Origin: Proteromonas lacertae
Taxonomy: Eukaryota > Sar > Bigyra > Opalinata > Proteromonadidae
DNA: 62,565 nucleotides
Direction: 5' to 3'
Assembly: GCA_002245135.1 (NCBI GenBank)
Contig: NGBS01000622.1
Span: forward strand, 1-62,565
The notes below the pieces were generated by a model. That model did not search any database, was not told the DNA's origin, and was given only the letters and a program-made list of their open reading frames with translations. The position numbers were made by a program, and so were the translations under genes. Shown here piece by piece: positions 22,544 to 33,067 of the stretch; positions within the stretch are counted from its first letter, which is position 1; the number at the start of each line of letters is the position of its first letter.

Positions 22544-24372
22544 TTAAGCAGTTATTCCTCTTTTAGATCTATTTAATTGTAATTTATGTTCTATCTTCTT
22601 TTGTTCCATCCTTTCATGTCTTTCTTCCATTACTTGAGGATCAATAACACAATTAGTATTGTCATTCTCTAAATCACTATTTCTCTTATTAACATTTTCA
22701 TTATCATTATTATCATTATTATTCTTATCACTAGGTGATTCTAGTTTTGGCAATTCAACTTGTTTAGTCTTTAAACTTTGGTTATTACCTTCTTCAGCTT
22801 CATTCTCAGGATGATTAGCGTAGAAATTAACAAAATCCCATTCCACCTTACCTTTCGTAATAATTATAAATCTAGTAATCTCAGATACAACTATCATTAA
22901 TATCAATGAAGTTAACATTGCAATTAAACGGAATGGTAGTTTACCAAAATCAATTAAAGCAGGTAATTTAATAGTTGGTTCACCTCCACCAATTCTTAAG
23001 AATAAGCCAACAAAAAATGCAACAAATGAGCCATATGTATTTACACGTGGATAATATAACACTAATAACAATTGAGGGAACAATAATACAAATATAAAGT
23101 CACTACTTAATACCCATAATGAATATACATCATCTGAAATAATAGCTAAAATACAACCAACTATACAAATAACAAACACACCTATTCTAGTTACCCATAT
23201 CATCTCTCTATCACCAGCATTACGATGAAATAGAGGACGATAGATGTTATAACAGAACACAGTACTGGATGCTAATAAAGCACCATCGGCTGTAGACATT
23301 GTTGCAGCAGCAATACCACCGATTGATAAATAGGTTATTACCTTTGGAGTACAATATTGTAATATATATGATAATGCATATGATTCTTTACCATCTAATG
23401 TACCAACTTCAGGAATAGCAGCCCAGTTAACTGTAGTACCCCATACACCAATAATAGCAGCAGGTACAGCAGCTATAAAAGCACCAAAACCTGATAAATA
23501 GGATAATATCTTTGCATCTTTAACTGTACGACAAGCTAATATTCTTTGGAAATATACTTGCCATGGAATACCACCTAAGATCATTAGAATTGCACTATCT
23601 AACCATAATCCAGCATCTTCAGCAGCAATGCTTCCTTGCCATATATCTTTAGTTGCATTGGGATTACTTACTCTATCACTAGTTAAAACGAAAGGTACAG
23701 CTAAATATAAACAGAATAACATCATCGCTAATTGAATGACATCAGCAAATGCTACAGCGTATAAACCACCGATGAAGGTGTAAATTGCAGCAAATCCTCC
23801 ACTAACTATAATAGCTAATTCTGGGTCAATTCCTATGACCGTTGATAAGGCAGCACCTAATGTGGCTAAACCCATACCAATCCAGAATATATCACCTAAA
23901 ACAGTAGGTAAATATAACAATGAATTCATTACTCTTCCAAATTTATTTTTTAATGGATCCATCATTGTTACATATTCTGCTTCTCTCATTTTCTTAGCAA
24001 ATACTAAAGCACCAACGAAAAAACACACAGCATAACACCAAGGAGCTTGAGTCCATGCAAGACCAGTTCCTCTAGTTACTACACCTTGAGTTGTACCATA
24101 TAGATATCCACCACATACCCATGTAGCAATCATGGTTAAAACACCTTTGAATCCTGATAGATTTCTACCAGCTAAAACCATGTCATCAGAACTACCCGAT
24201 TTATTCAATCTGGCAGCAAATATACCTGAGAATAAGATAACTAGGTAGAAAACTGCAACTACAGCAAATCCAATAGGATCAAATTTGTGATCATCACTGC
24301 AGAGTACGCAAGCTATATAATAAAAATATTAATCATACAGATAAAGATAGACAAAGGAATAAATTTTTTCAT
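22544..24372 (-). CDS. SLC5-type sodium/solute symporter, high-affinity choline transporter-like
   Basis: Two exons. A 26-nt intron (24313-24338) joins MKKFIPLSIFIS, a signal-peptide-like leader, to CVLCSDDHKFDPIGFAVVAV. The ORF then continues without break through about 13 spans. The signatures of the SLC5 fold and of the choline transporter branch are clear: VLAGRNLSGFKGVLTMIATW, VCGGYLYGTTQGVV, GIPWQVYFQRILACRTVKDA and GGIAAATMSTADGALLASST. The C-tail is a long Asn/Asp/Lys-rich cytoplasmic segment ending RSKRGITA. Likely function: Na+-driven choline (or related solute) uptake at the plasma membrane. The extra leader before the first conserved span is unusual for this family. The next gene upstream (24532 on) is a glycosyltransferase-like gene on the same strand. 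Confidence 0.85.
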
Positions 24373-24531
24373 GACAAAAAAGCTTGACAAACCGAATCTT
24401 CAAAATCCCATTTTTCACATTATTCAGTCAATTTGCAAAATAACAATTTTTATATACGACAGTATATTTACTAATTACTTTAACATTTGATATAAACGTC
24501 ATTACAGTTTTTTTTCGATAATTGAATCAGA

Positions 24532-25642
24532 TTATTTATTTGTTGAAAGATCAATATTACCGTCAAATAAAGGATATCTATGTACTGTCACACAACTACC
24601 TATTGATTTCATACAAGAGGAATAGTCATCTGTTTTTAAGCATCTTCCACTCCACAACATACTCAACAACCCAAAAGTGCTCTGATTGGTAATTATAAAA
24701 TATGTACTGTGAATCAGTAATAGCAACTCTCTCAATGAAGTATCATCAAACATATTTTTAAGATAATGTTTTTTCTTAGAAGATAATTTAACATTGGTGT
24801 TGTACTGAGTATTTTTAATTCTTATTTTATTTAAAATATTACTATCATCACCTAATATAATCCACTTTGTATTTGTCTTATTTATACTGTAATGAACTGC
24901 TTCTTCCTCAAACAAATTCTTTTCATTTTCTGTTAAAAATTTTCTAGAATCTTTGAAGTCACCGTTTCCTGTTCTTATGTGAATACCAACAACATTTGTG
25001 TATATGTAGAACATGTTTTTGTACTTGTTGTATATTCTAAAGTATTTATCTTTGAGATGTATAACTTTGTTTAAAATATTGTATTGCATCTCTAAATATA
25101 GCTTTCTAGGATTATTTTCATTGACATTTGATATTAACCTTCGCTCATACAATATTTGATTGTTATTTTTGTTTGAAGCTATATGAAAAGATATATCACA
25201 CCATAAATTACTAAAACAAAGGTAACTGTCATTATTTGATAGGATATCTTCAACTTCTTGGCGACTCATTTTACATAAATCGACCCTAATGCAAAAATGA
25301 AAAGAAGAATCAACAAAATTAGGGAAGGGAGTAGCGAAGTAGGAATCAAACTCATCCCACCATAATACTATCAATATTATAATAATGATTATACTTTTAG
25401 GCAGGTGATTAAACACCAAAGACATAATAATCACTTCATTGACAGATTTAATTCTATTCCCAATTCCTCCGCTCGTATATTCATAGTAGGATCGATTATG
25501 TGACTGAATGCACCAAGAATGATATTGACTAGGAATAGAACTACACATTCTTTTATAATTCAAGTATTTATTAGGAGCACAGAGGATAAGATAGTATCAC
25601 TGATATGATAAATAGTACAACATAGGTTATATATTTGTTCAT
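24532..25642 (-). CDS. Fucosyltransferase-like glycosyltransferase
   Basis: Golgi/ER-type enzyme. The open frame 25563-24532 (343 codons) begins inside the gene; upstream, ATG at 25640-25642 gives a leader MNKYITYVVLFIISVIL, but joining it to the main frame (APNKYLNYKRMCSS) needs a one-base shift. The N-terminal catalytic motif is YYEYTSGGIGNRIKSVNE (the GGxGNR block of fucosyltransferases). The mid motif VGIHIRTGNGDF is the HxR sugar-nucleotide motif, and TNQSTFGLLSMLWSG is the C-terminal STF block. A strongly hydrophobic stretch (KSIIIIIILIVLWW) follows the first motif. It most resembles the alpha-1,2/alpha-1,6/O-fucosyltransferase fold; the exact linkage cannot be told. A second member of the same broad type lies at 27730-28904. 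Confidence 0.65.
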
Positions 25643-26134
25643 AATAACTCTATAAAAGAACAACGCTTAACACTTTTTGAAAATGTTTGATGATGGTTTG
25701 AATCAAAAAATCTTTGTTCAAACATTTTTATTGTGGATTGTATGAGTGTAGCAATCTTGATTACAATCAAAAATGATAATTTAAGATGAATTTTGTAATG
25801 TAATAAGCTGTTTGTGCTGTGTAATTTATTTTTCAGATTAATATAATTTGTCAGTTGTCTTGGCAAATAAAAATATAAAAAGAAATTAAACGAAAGACAC
25901 GTTTGCATAGTATCAAAACAGCATATCAACCTCAAAATACTTCATTTCTTAATATCTCTAAGTTTAAACTATCGCTACACCTCTATAAAAATAGTATCAT
26001 TATAATAAAAACTATAAAGATAGAATTATCTATTTAACTAAACAGAAATCTATAAAAGCATAAAAAGCAGTTTAATTTTAAGGGGGTAAATAATTAAGAA
26101 CATTTAAAATAGGTTGGTTTATATACTACAAAAA
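25643..26134. other. Intergenic region with no supported gene
   Basis: 492 bases between a minus-strand and a plus-strand gene. A 98-codon minus-strand open frame (25639-25935) has no recognisable domain, overlaps the leader of the neighbouring gene and looks like chance in A+T-rich DNA. A G-run (AAGGGGGTAAA) lies near 26080, about 50 nt before the FkbM start, and stands out in this composition. Confidence 0.45.
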
Positions 26135-26836
26135 ATGTGTAATTACTATGTGCTAGGTATTATAATGGTTGTATTAGCGTTACCTTTACTATCATTTTTA
26201 ATTTTGTCACCCTCAAAGTGTGTATGCAAGGAAGAATTACACAAAAAAGGGATTTCAAACAGCAAAAGTCAATTTAACCAAGATATAACTATGTACTTTA
26301 AACATTTTATGAATAAAACGAATGGTGTATTCGTTGAAATAGGCGCATTTGACGGAGTGTCAATTAGTAACACCTATTTCTTTGAAAAGAACTTTAATTG
26401 GCATGGAATACTTATCGAAGGAGGTGAACGTAATTGTAAATTGTTGTTTGGCAATGCAAAAAAAAGAAGTAATTCAAGATTAGTTTGTTCTCCTATTTGT
26501 CAGTCAGAGTACATAAGCTTTAAAGAAGGAGGCACTGGAGGAATGTTAGATCACAGTAATAAACAACAGAAAAGAATAAAATGCAATACTCTTTCAAATA
26601 TCACACAATTCTTCAACATTAAACATATTGATTTCTTTTCATTAGATGTAGAAGGAAGCGAATTAGAAGTATTACAGACTTTTGACTTCAGAGTTACAGT
26701 TTCTCATTGGTTAATTGAATGGAATCATTTGAGTGATAAAATAAAGAGTGGAATACAAACGTTATTAGGTAGTCATGGTTATGTAAAATCAAATGAATAT
26801 ATTTCTGAAATTGATGTACTATTTAATCACACCTAA
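26135..26836 (+). CDS. FkbM-family SAM-dependent methyltransferase, signal-anchored
   Basis: The ATG at 26135 is chosen over an upstream TTG because it directly starts the signal anchor MCNYYVLGIIMVVLALPLLS. The catalytic region then follows: SQFNQDITMYFKHF, GVFVEIGAFDGVSISNTYFF (the SAM-binding loop), WHGILIEGGERN, HIDFFSLDVEGSELEVL and WLIEWNH. These are in the standard FkbM order. About 233 residues, intact, no intron. FkbM enzymes O-methylate sugars or small molecules; placed in the secretory route beside glycosyltransferases, it probably caps a surface glycan, which is inference. It is convergent with the GT2-like gene at 26928. Confidence 0.82.
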   Translation: MCNYYVLGIIMVVLALPLLSFLILSPSKCVCKEELHKKGISNSKSQFNQDITMYFKHFMNKTNGVFVEIGAFDGVSISNTYFFEKNFNWHGILIEGGERNCKLLFGNAKKRSNSRLVCSPICQSEYISFKEGGTGGMLDHSNKQQKRIKCNTLSNITQFFNIKHIDFFSLDVEGSELEVLQTFDFRVTVSHWLIEWNHLSDKIKSGIQTLLGSHGYVKSNEYISEIDVLFNHT

Positions 26837-26927
26837 ATTGTTAATTAAATATATTTGTATGTGATAAAGGTTTAAAATATAAAATATTTAATACTTATAA
26901 ATAAAAAGACTGATATTATTACATAAA

Positions 26928-27677
26928 CTATACATAACATTCACCTTTCTGCATATAATGTCCAAAAGGATATGACATTAACAACAAATTGTAATGTTTT
27001 AAAATCAACCTTTTCTCCAATTCTGAATCTTCACGTCTATACCACTTCCAACTACTATCATATTTATTATTCATTAATATTTCTCTTTTAGCTGAAAGCC
27101 AAGCATTATGAATTGGTAAGTCTTTATCAAAATAGTAACAGCAATGTATTGCTTTACTATTTCTATTATTGTAATATTGTGAATATATAAAACTGTAATT
27201 ATAAGGTAGAATGTATTGAGTAATGTTATTAACATCGAATATATCAGTATCCAACATGGCTCGCTGTTCAACGTAAGTATGCAATGTAATATCTACATCT
27301 GGAATTGTTGTAAAGATTTTTATCACCTCCTGAATTGCATATTTTGAAAGAAAGTCGTCTATATCAAATATAGTTATTATTTCACACGTACTACAATCTA
27401 TTCCATAGTTTCTATTATCCGCTTGATTATGCCTTCCAGTACGATAAAAAAGGTTTATGGTTGTGTTGTCATTTTTACTCAGTGTGGTATTTTTATCATT
27501 TTCAGAATTACTAATTACTACAATTACTTCTTTTGGCTTCATTATCGTTCTTTCTAACATAAACAAAAACTGTTTGCTGCAAGAGTGCCAATCTTTCAGA
27601 GTAGATGCTGATATCAATGATACACATGGTAAACAATACACACTACTTATAAATAAATAGATAAAGAAGAAAAACAT
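26928..27677 (-). CDS. GT2-like (GT-A fold) glycosyltransferase, secreted/lumenal
   Basis: Single exon, 249 residues. MFFFFIYLFISSVYCLPC is a cleavable-looking signal peptide. The GT-A features follow: SLISASTLKDWHSCSKQFLF, then EVIVVISNS (the first strand), GRHNQADNRNYGIDCSTCEI and IITIFDIDDFLSKY, where DIDD is the DxD metal motif. The acceptor part has WKWYRREDSELEKRLI, including the (R)ED motif of the catalytic base. No C-terminal span. Likely adds a sugar to a glycan in the ER or Golgi; the donor is unknown. It shares a 52-base divergent promoter with the gene at 27730. Confidence 0.7.
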   Translation of the reverse strand: MFFFFIYLFISSVYCLPCVSLISASTLKDWHSCSKQFLFMLERTIMKPKEVIVVISNSENDKNTTLSKNDNTTINLFYRTGRHNQADNRNYGIDCSTCEIITIFDIDDFLSKYAIQEVIKIFTTIPDVDITLHTYVEQRAMLDTDIFDVNNITQYILPYNYSFIYSQYYNNRNSKAIHCCYYFDKDLPIHNAWLSAKREILMNNKYDSSWKWYRREDSELEKRLILKHYNLLLMSYPFGHYMQKGECYV

Positions 27678-27729
27678 AAAAATATACTTACTACTGTAAC
27701 GAATATATTTTTATTACTGAAAATTGTTC

Positions 27730-28904
27730 ATGAACAAGTACATGATATGTATGTTTATAGTACTAACGTCACTCTGCGTAATTTATTATTCAATACCTGT
27801 ATCTTCCACCAATAATAAAAAGCTTCTAATTTCAGTTGATGTGACTGGAGGATTGGCTAACAGACTCTTTGGTTTATCATCAAACTTTATTTTCTCTAGA
27901 CTTGGAAATTATGTACTCTCAAGTATACTTATATTTACATTATTATTGAATTAGTTTATTCTGTGGATTACTACAAGCTATATTTGGAAGATGTATCATT
28001 TTTAAATGTAGTACCAAAAGATAAGAAAGTAAAAATGTATGTTTCTTTAAATTTCTTTGAATACTGTATTTCAACCTGTGAAATGTACCACAATATAATC
28101 AAGTATAATAGTAGCATTAAAATAAGAAGTTGTCATGATATAATACCTTCTATGCTGAAATGCAATACATTTACAAAATATCTTGTTAAGAATAATTTAC
28201 TAACTGACTCGTACAATTTAGATATATATAAACAAACTGTTGAAATTAACAATTTGATATTTACAAAGTATATCCAACTAAAACAAGTAGAAACAAGTAA
28301 AGTGAAATATTTTGTATCAAAAATCAATTCCTTTTGTTCAATTGCTGTACATATTCGATATGATGATATTTGCATAACTGAGAATAAGTGTAATATAAGC
28401 AAAACAATGATAGATGGATATGTGAATATAATTAATAACATAGATATAAGAAAGAAATGTAATATATATATTGCTTCAACAAATGCGAGAATAATAAAGT
28501 CTTTGAGAAGTATTATTGGTTCAAGAGTTATAGAATATCTTCATGGAGTAAATCCAGCTCACAGTGGAATGGATTCAACAGTGAATAAAAGGAATAAAGA
28601 GATGAAAATTAGAAAGATTATTGGAGATATTTCTTTTTTGTCTAATGCAGATAGATTCCTCACAAGTAATTTAAGCACATTTTCATTGTTGATATATTAT
28701 ATTGGAGCAAAGCATAGAAATGGATCTATTAAACCAATGACAATAGTTGATTCAGTGAAAGGTAAAATAGACAAACTTCAAATATATGATCATCTTAGTC
28801 ACTTTAGAAAGAGAAATACAATATGTAAACCCTCACCATTCAACAATTTACTCGTCTATCCTTATCATTATATTAAATACAAGAGAAACAAGTATGTAGC
28901 ATGA
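27730..28904 (+). CDS. Fucosyltransferase-like glycosyltransferase, type II membrane
   Basis: Two exons; an intron of about 34 nt at about 27923-27956 joins GNYVLS to YSVDYYKLYLEDV. ATG at 27730 starts the anchor MNKYMICMFIVLTSLCVIYY. Motifs: LLISVDVTGGLANRLFGLSS (the GGLxNRL block), SIAVHIRYDDICI (the HxR block) and NADRFLTSNLSTFSLLIYYI (the STF block). The order equals that of the gene at 24532-25642, but identity is low, so these are old paralogues or different fucosyltransferase subfamilies. The donor is presumed to be GDP-fucose. The basic C-terminus contains KYKRNKYVA. Confidence 0.66.
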
Positions 28905-28994
28905 TTGTATAATAATTTAAACTAATTCTGTTTGCATTTGATATTTTGTGTTAGTATGTAACGACATAAATAACATTTGTTTGAGCTTGATTTT

Positions 28995-30000
28995 ATGTTT
29001 TTGATTTTTGTCTGGTTAGCTAACTTTATTCTTTTATTTTATATATTTTTTAAAACTGCATATATGTTTAATCATTTAGAAAAACAGAGTAAATTGGATG
29101 CTTGTTTGGATTTTAATATTTCTCGTGTGAATAGTTACGTCATTTATAATTCGCTTATAATTCATACAATCGCATATGATGAAAGAATTCCTGGTTATAG
29201 GATATTAGGGACTGGAAAAGTGGATAATTATGTCTATTTTGATTGTTTGTTTTTCAAATCATATAAAAATGCGAAATGCACAGCGTATATTCAGAAAATT
29301 AACAGTAAAATGAAGGATGGGTTTGTCATATATGTTATAATGAAAGATATTAGTTTTAAACCTAAGTATGTGATGTTAAATGAGTATTGTTTACCTCTAC
29401 CACAACCTGTATCAATTAAAAAGCCACTTTATGATTATACACTCTGTGTTATTCCAGATACAACTGAAAAAGAAGAAAATTATAAAAGAGAATGGATTAA
29501 TCATAATAGAAGAATTGGAATTGAAAAGATTGTTATTTATAATTACCAAAATTCAGTTTTTATAAACACTAATGATAGTATGTTAGATATAATAGATGTT
29601 CAGGAGGGAAGTTCAACAGATATGATAATGAATGATTGTTTGTACAGATATAGAGCAATGTCCAAGTCAATTTTGTTTATGAAAATGAAAGAGGTGATAA
29701 TATTATTAAAAACTAATATGGAGATGAAATTGAGCAATTTTATTAAACAAAAAGATAGAGAATCATATGATATGATGTATTTGTGTAAATGTAGAACAGT
29801 AGAATAACACAAAGAATGTAGATTTTGATAAGATATCAAAACTGAAGCTAAAATGTGAAAATAAATATTCACACTCCTTCTTAATAGTAAATAACCCATT
29901 GAAATTCAATTATATAACACAGAAGGGTTATTTCGGTGATTATTGGTATTACAGTAAAACTAAAGTGAAAAAGAACATAATAGTTTTAGAAACAAATTAA
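28995..30000 (+). CDS. GT92-like glycosyltransferase with altered catalytic motif
   Basis: The ATG at 28995 starts a signal anchor (MFLIFVWLANFILLFYIFFK). GT92 (DUF23) landmarks: CLPLPQPVSIKKPLYDYTLC, REWINHNRRIGIEKIVIYN, then MNDCLYRYRAMSKSILF. Where the family has the DxDE metal motif this protein reads LFMKMKEVII, so both aspartates are replaced by lysine; compare FNSDLDEIVWP in the paralogue at 37410-38525. The frame breaks by one base near 29805, and the reading continues NVDFDKISKLKLKC to FGDYWYYSKTKVKKN with a stop at 29998-30000. Either the enzyme is inactive (pseudoenzyme) or the gene is decaying. The segment with the lost motif is in an open frame, so base errors there are less likely. 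Confidence 0.6.
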
Positions 30001-30107
30001 CTATCGTATTATTATTTAGTTACTCTTGTTGTTGAATTTTTGTTGTAACTGAATAACAAAAACTCGGCTTGAAAACACATTATTTTTTGTTCCAAAATAG
30101 TCTTTAT

Positions 30108-31040
30108 ATGAGTACTAGGTATATAGTTGTGTTATTCATTTCCATATCAGTGCTTGCTATGATGATTTATATAAGTTTCAAAGATAACTATTTTATTCTT
30201 GAACGTAAAGATTCAAATTCATCACATCTTTTCGTGACAGCCTTCTTTTCGTTTGGGAAGAAGAAACACTCGAATAGTGATTATATTAGGTGGATGAGTA
30301 GTTTCTTTGGGGTAATTAAATCTTCACTGGTTATATTTAGCGACAAAGAATCAGCCAAGTTAGTACCTTCAAACTCAAACAAGTTTATTTTATTTGATTC
30401 AATTTACAGTATACCATGTTTAAAGAGATATGAAAATCTATATCAGAATCAGAACGACAAAGATCCAGAGCGAAAGAAGGTTAGTCATAGTTTGGAATTA
30501 TATATGGTATGGAATGCAAAAATATGTTTATTGAACATGGCAACTGAGATGTATAACAGTTCAGTTTACATTTGGATTGATATTGGTAGTTTCAGAAAAG
30601 AATATACTTACAACAACTATCCAAATATGAACGTCATTGATTATCTATCGAAACTAAACTCTATGTTCTTCTTTGTCGTGAAAAATAAAATGTTTAAAAG
30701 ACAATCTACACCAACACTTGCAATTGGCGATTTTATTGAGGGAGGCAGCTTTGGAGGTAATAAAGAATCGATAATGAGGTATAATAACATATTCTGGAAA
30801 GTTCATGATGACTTTTTGAGTAGAGGTGAGTTTATTGGTAAAGATCAAACTCTGTATAATACAATTGCAATATATTATATGAATGATGTTATTCTATTCC
30901 CTATGTATGGATATTTCAAATGTTGGAATAACAATTGGTTCAGGTATATTAATTTCTACGGTGGTGAAGGTTGCTGCTTTATTGAAAGAGAAGAATATAT
31001 CTTCTTTTGTATATTAATTAATTTACATATTCTGTTATGA
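30108..31040 (+). CDS. YibB/HtrL-like glycosyltransferase-fold protein, type II membrane
   Basis: ATG at 30108 starts MSTRYIVVLFISISVLAMMI, a signal anchor. The body follows the HtrL/YibB pattern: SSHLFVTAFFSFGKK, SDYIRWMSSFFG, YMVWNAKICLLNMA, VYIWIDIGSFRKEY (the W-x-DIG-x-FR block), GDFIEGGSFGGNKE and GKDQTLYNTIAI. The family occurs in bacterial LPS clusters and in scattered eukaryotes, and is thought to be a glycosyltransferase. 311 residues, intact and intronless. No biochemical function can be assigned from sequence. The eukaryotic anchor shows it is used in the secretory route, whatever its origin. Confidence 0.68.
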   Translation: MSTRYIVVLFISISVLAMMIYISFKDNYFILERKDSNSSHLFVTAFFSFGKKKHSNSDYIRWMSSFFGVIKSSLVIFSDKESAKLVPSNSNKFILFDSIYSIPCLKRYENLYQNQNDKDPERKKVSHSLELYMVWNAKICLLNMATEMYNSSVYIWIDIGSFRKEYTYNNYPNMNVIDYLSKLNSMFFFVVKNKMFKRQSTPTLAIGDFIEGGSFGGNKESIMRYNNIFWKVHDDFLSRGEFIGKDQTLYNTIAIYYMNDVILFPMYGYFKCWNNNWFRYINFYGGEGCCFIEREEYIFFCILINLHILL

Positions 31041-31225
31041 CATTATATGTTAATTCTTTCTTATTTTATTATTCTTTTATAATCAACTCCAAAAACCAAT
31101 TGATTTTATTTTTCAAATATGAAATTCTATCATTAACATGAATATATATAAATATATTAAAATATCATTCTATGTCATTCAAAACAGGTGATATTTCTAT
31201 ATTTCTATATATATCCGTTTCAGTT

Positions 31226-31238
31226 TTCTAGAAGGTTT
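31226..31238 (+). promoter_or_regulatory. Heat-shock element before HSP60
   Basis: The 13 bases read TTCTAGAAGGTTT: a perfect TTCnnGAA pair and a third partial TTC-like unit (TTT), the classic alternating array bound by heat-shock factor. It lies 23 nt before the ATG of HSP60, so it is probably close to the transcription start. Confidence 0.6.
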
Positions 31239-31260
31239 AATCTGCATTTTTTCTTCTAAA

Positions 31261-32993
31261 ATGTATAATACAACGTATTTAATCCAAAATATAGGTTTTC
31301 ACATTCATTAAAACGTTGTGTTTTACCTGTAGCACAAAGAAATATAAGCAAAGATGTGAAATTCGGAGTAGAAGTATCTTTTTTATAGTTTTATGGTTAA
31401 TAGGCAAGAAAATTAATGTTAATAGGTGTGAATAAACTAGCAGATGCAGTAGAAACCACATTAGGCCCAAAAGGTAGAAATGATATATTGGATCAACCTT
31501 TTGGCTCACCAAAAATCACAAAGGATGGTGTAACAGTAGCTAAAGCATGCGATTTTGATGAAAGATGTGAAAATATGGGTGCTCAACTAGTAAAATCAGT
31601 AGCAAGTAAAACAAACGATGAAGCTGGTGATGGAACAACCACAGCCACTGTATTAGCAAGAGCAATGTTCAGTGAAGGATGTAAAGCAGTAGCAGCTGGT
31701 TTAAACCCAATGGAAGTAAGAAAAGGTATGAATTTAGCTGTTAATCATATATTAAATGAATTAAAGACTATGAGTAAACCAGTATCAACAAACGCAGAAA
31801 TAGCTCAAGTAGCTACAATCTCAGCTAACAATGATGAAAAAACAGGTTCAATGATAGCTAAAGCCATGGAAAAAGTAGGTAAAGAAGGTGTGATTACAAC
31901 TCAAGATGGTACTACATTACATGATGAATTAGAAGTAGTGGAAGGTATGAAATTCGATAGAGGATATATTTCACCATACTTTATTACAGATACAAAGAGA
32001 CAAGTATGTGAATATGAAAATCCATTGATTTTATTGGCTGATAAGAAATTAGATGATGCTAAAACAATATTACCTATTTTAGAAGCAGCTCATCAATCTA
32101 ATAAGCCATTAATCATTATAGCTGAAGATGTAGAAAGTGATGCTTTAACTACAATAGTATATAATAGAATAGAAGGTGGATTAAAGATCTGCTGTATAAA
32201 AGCACCAGGTTTTGGAGATAATAGAAAGAATAATCTTCAAGATATAGCTGTATTAACAAACGCTCAAGTTATCAGTGAAGAAACAGGAATGACATTAGAT
32301 AAAATTGATTTAAGTGTATGTGGTAGTTGTAAAAAGATTACTATAACAAAGGATGATACAATGATCTTAGATGGTGTTGGCAAACAAGAATTAATCGCTG
32401 AAAGAGTACAAAGTATTAAAGAACAATTGCCAAAGACTACTTCAACTTATGATAAAGATCGATTACAAGAAAGATTAGCAAAATTAGCTGGAGGTGTTGC
32501 TGTTATTAAAGTTGGTGGTGCTTCAGATACTGAAGTTAATGAGAAGAAAGATAGATTTGAAGATGCATTGAATGCTACTAAAGCTGCTGTTGCTGAAGGT
32601 ATTGTTCCAGGTGGAGGTGTTGCTTTATTATATGCATCAAAAGGATTAGAAGAATTGAAAAAATCATCAAAGAGTTACGGCCAAAAGATGGGTATTGATA
32701 TTGTAGAAAAAGCTGCTAGAGCTCCAGTTAGTGCTATATTAAAGAACGCTGGTGAAGAAGGTGCTGTGATTGTTGGTCATTTAATCGAGAAGAATGAAAA
32801 GACTAAAGGTTTTGATGCTCTTAATGGTAAATATTGTGATATGTATGAAGCTGGAATTATTGATCCAACTAAAGTGGTAAAGAGTGCTCTAGTAGATGCT
32901 TCATCTGTCTCTGGTTTAATGATTACAGCTGAAGCTATGGTATATCAGGTAAAAGAAGATGATTTACCAACTGTTCATCCAGGAGGTTATTAA
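31261..32993 (+). CDS. HSP60: Mitochondrial-type chaperonin HSP60
   Basis: Group I chaperonin of the mitochondrion or a related organelle; forms the ring that folds imported proteins. Three exons: a 20-nt intron at 31275-31294 and a 30-nt intron at 31374-31403. The spliced N-terminus MYNTTFSHSLKRCVLPVAQR is basic, hydroxylated and free of acidic residues, typical of a mitochondrial presequence. The mature protein begins KDVKFGVEARKLMLIGVNKL. ATPase motifs: TLGPKGRN, GDGTTTATVLARAM, and the C-terminal GGGVALLY. The C-terminus ends in DLPTVHPGGY and lacks a long Gly/Met tail. Full length, no breaks. Confidence 0.96.
31275..31294 (+). other. 20-nt intron in HSP60
   Basis: Starts GTATTT and ends ATATAG. 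Removing it is needed to connect the only upstream ATG to the presequence and the conserved KDVKFGVEAR. Without it the frame stops at TAA after 16 codons. This is among the shortest spliceosomal introns that could be expected. Confidence 0.6.
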
Positions 32994-33067
32994 TTAAGAT
33001 GTTTTTCTTTTTTATTAATTTTTATTACAAAAACATTATTTATATAATAATAATAATAAATAAGGAA

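Noticed and set aside
25639-25935. Minus-strand open frame of 98 codons (MRLICCFDTMQTCLSF...)
   Set aside because: No recognisable motif, overlaps the leader of the fucosyltransferase-like gene, and its hydrophobic look is what T-rich DNA gives by chance.
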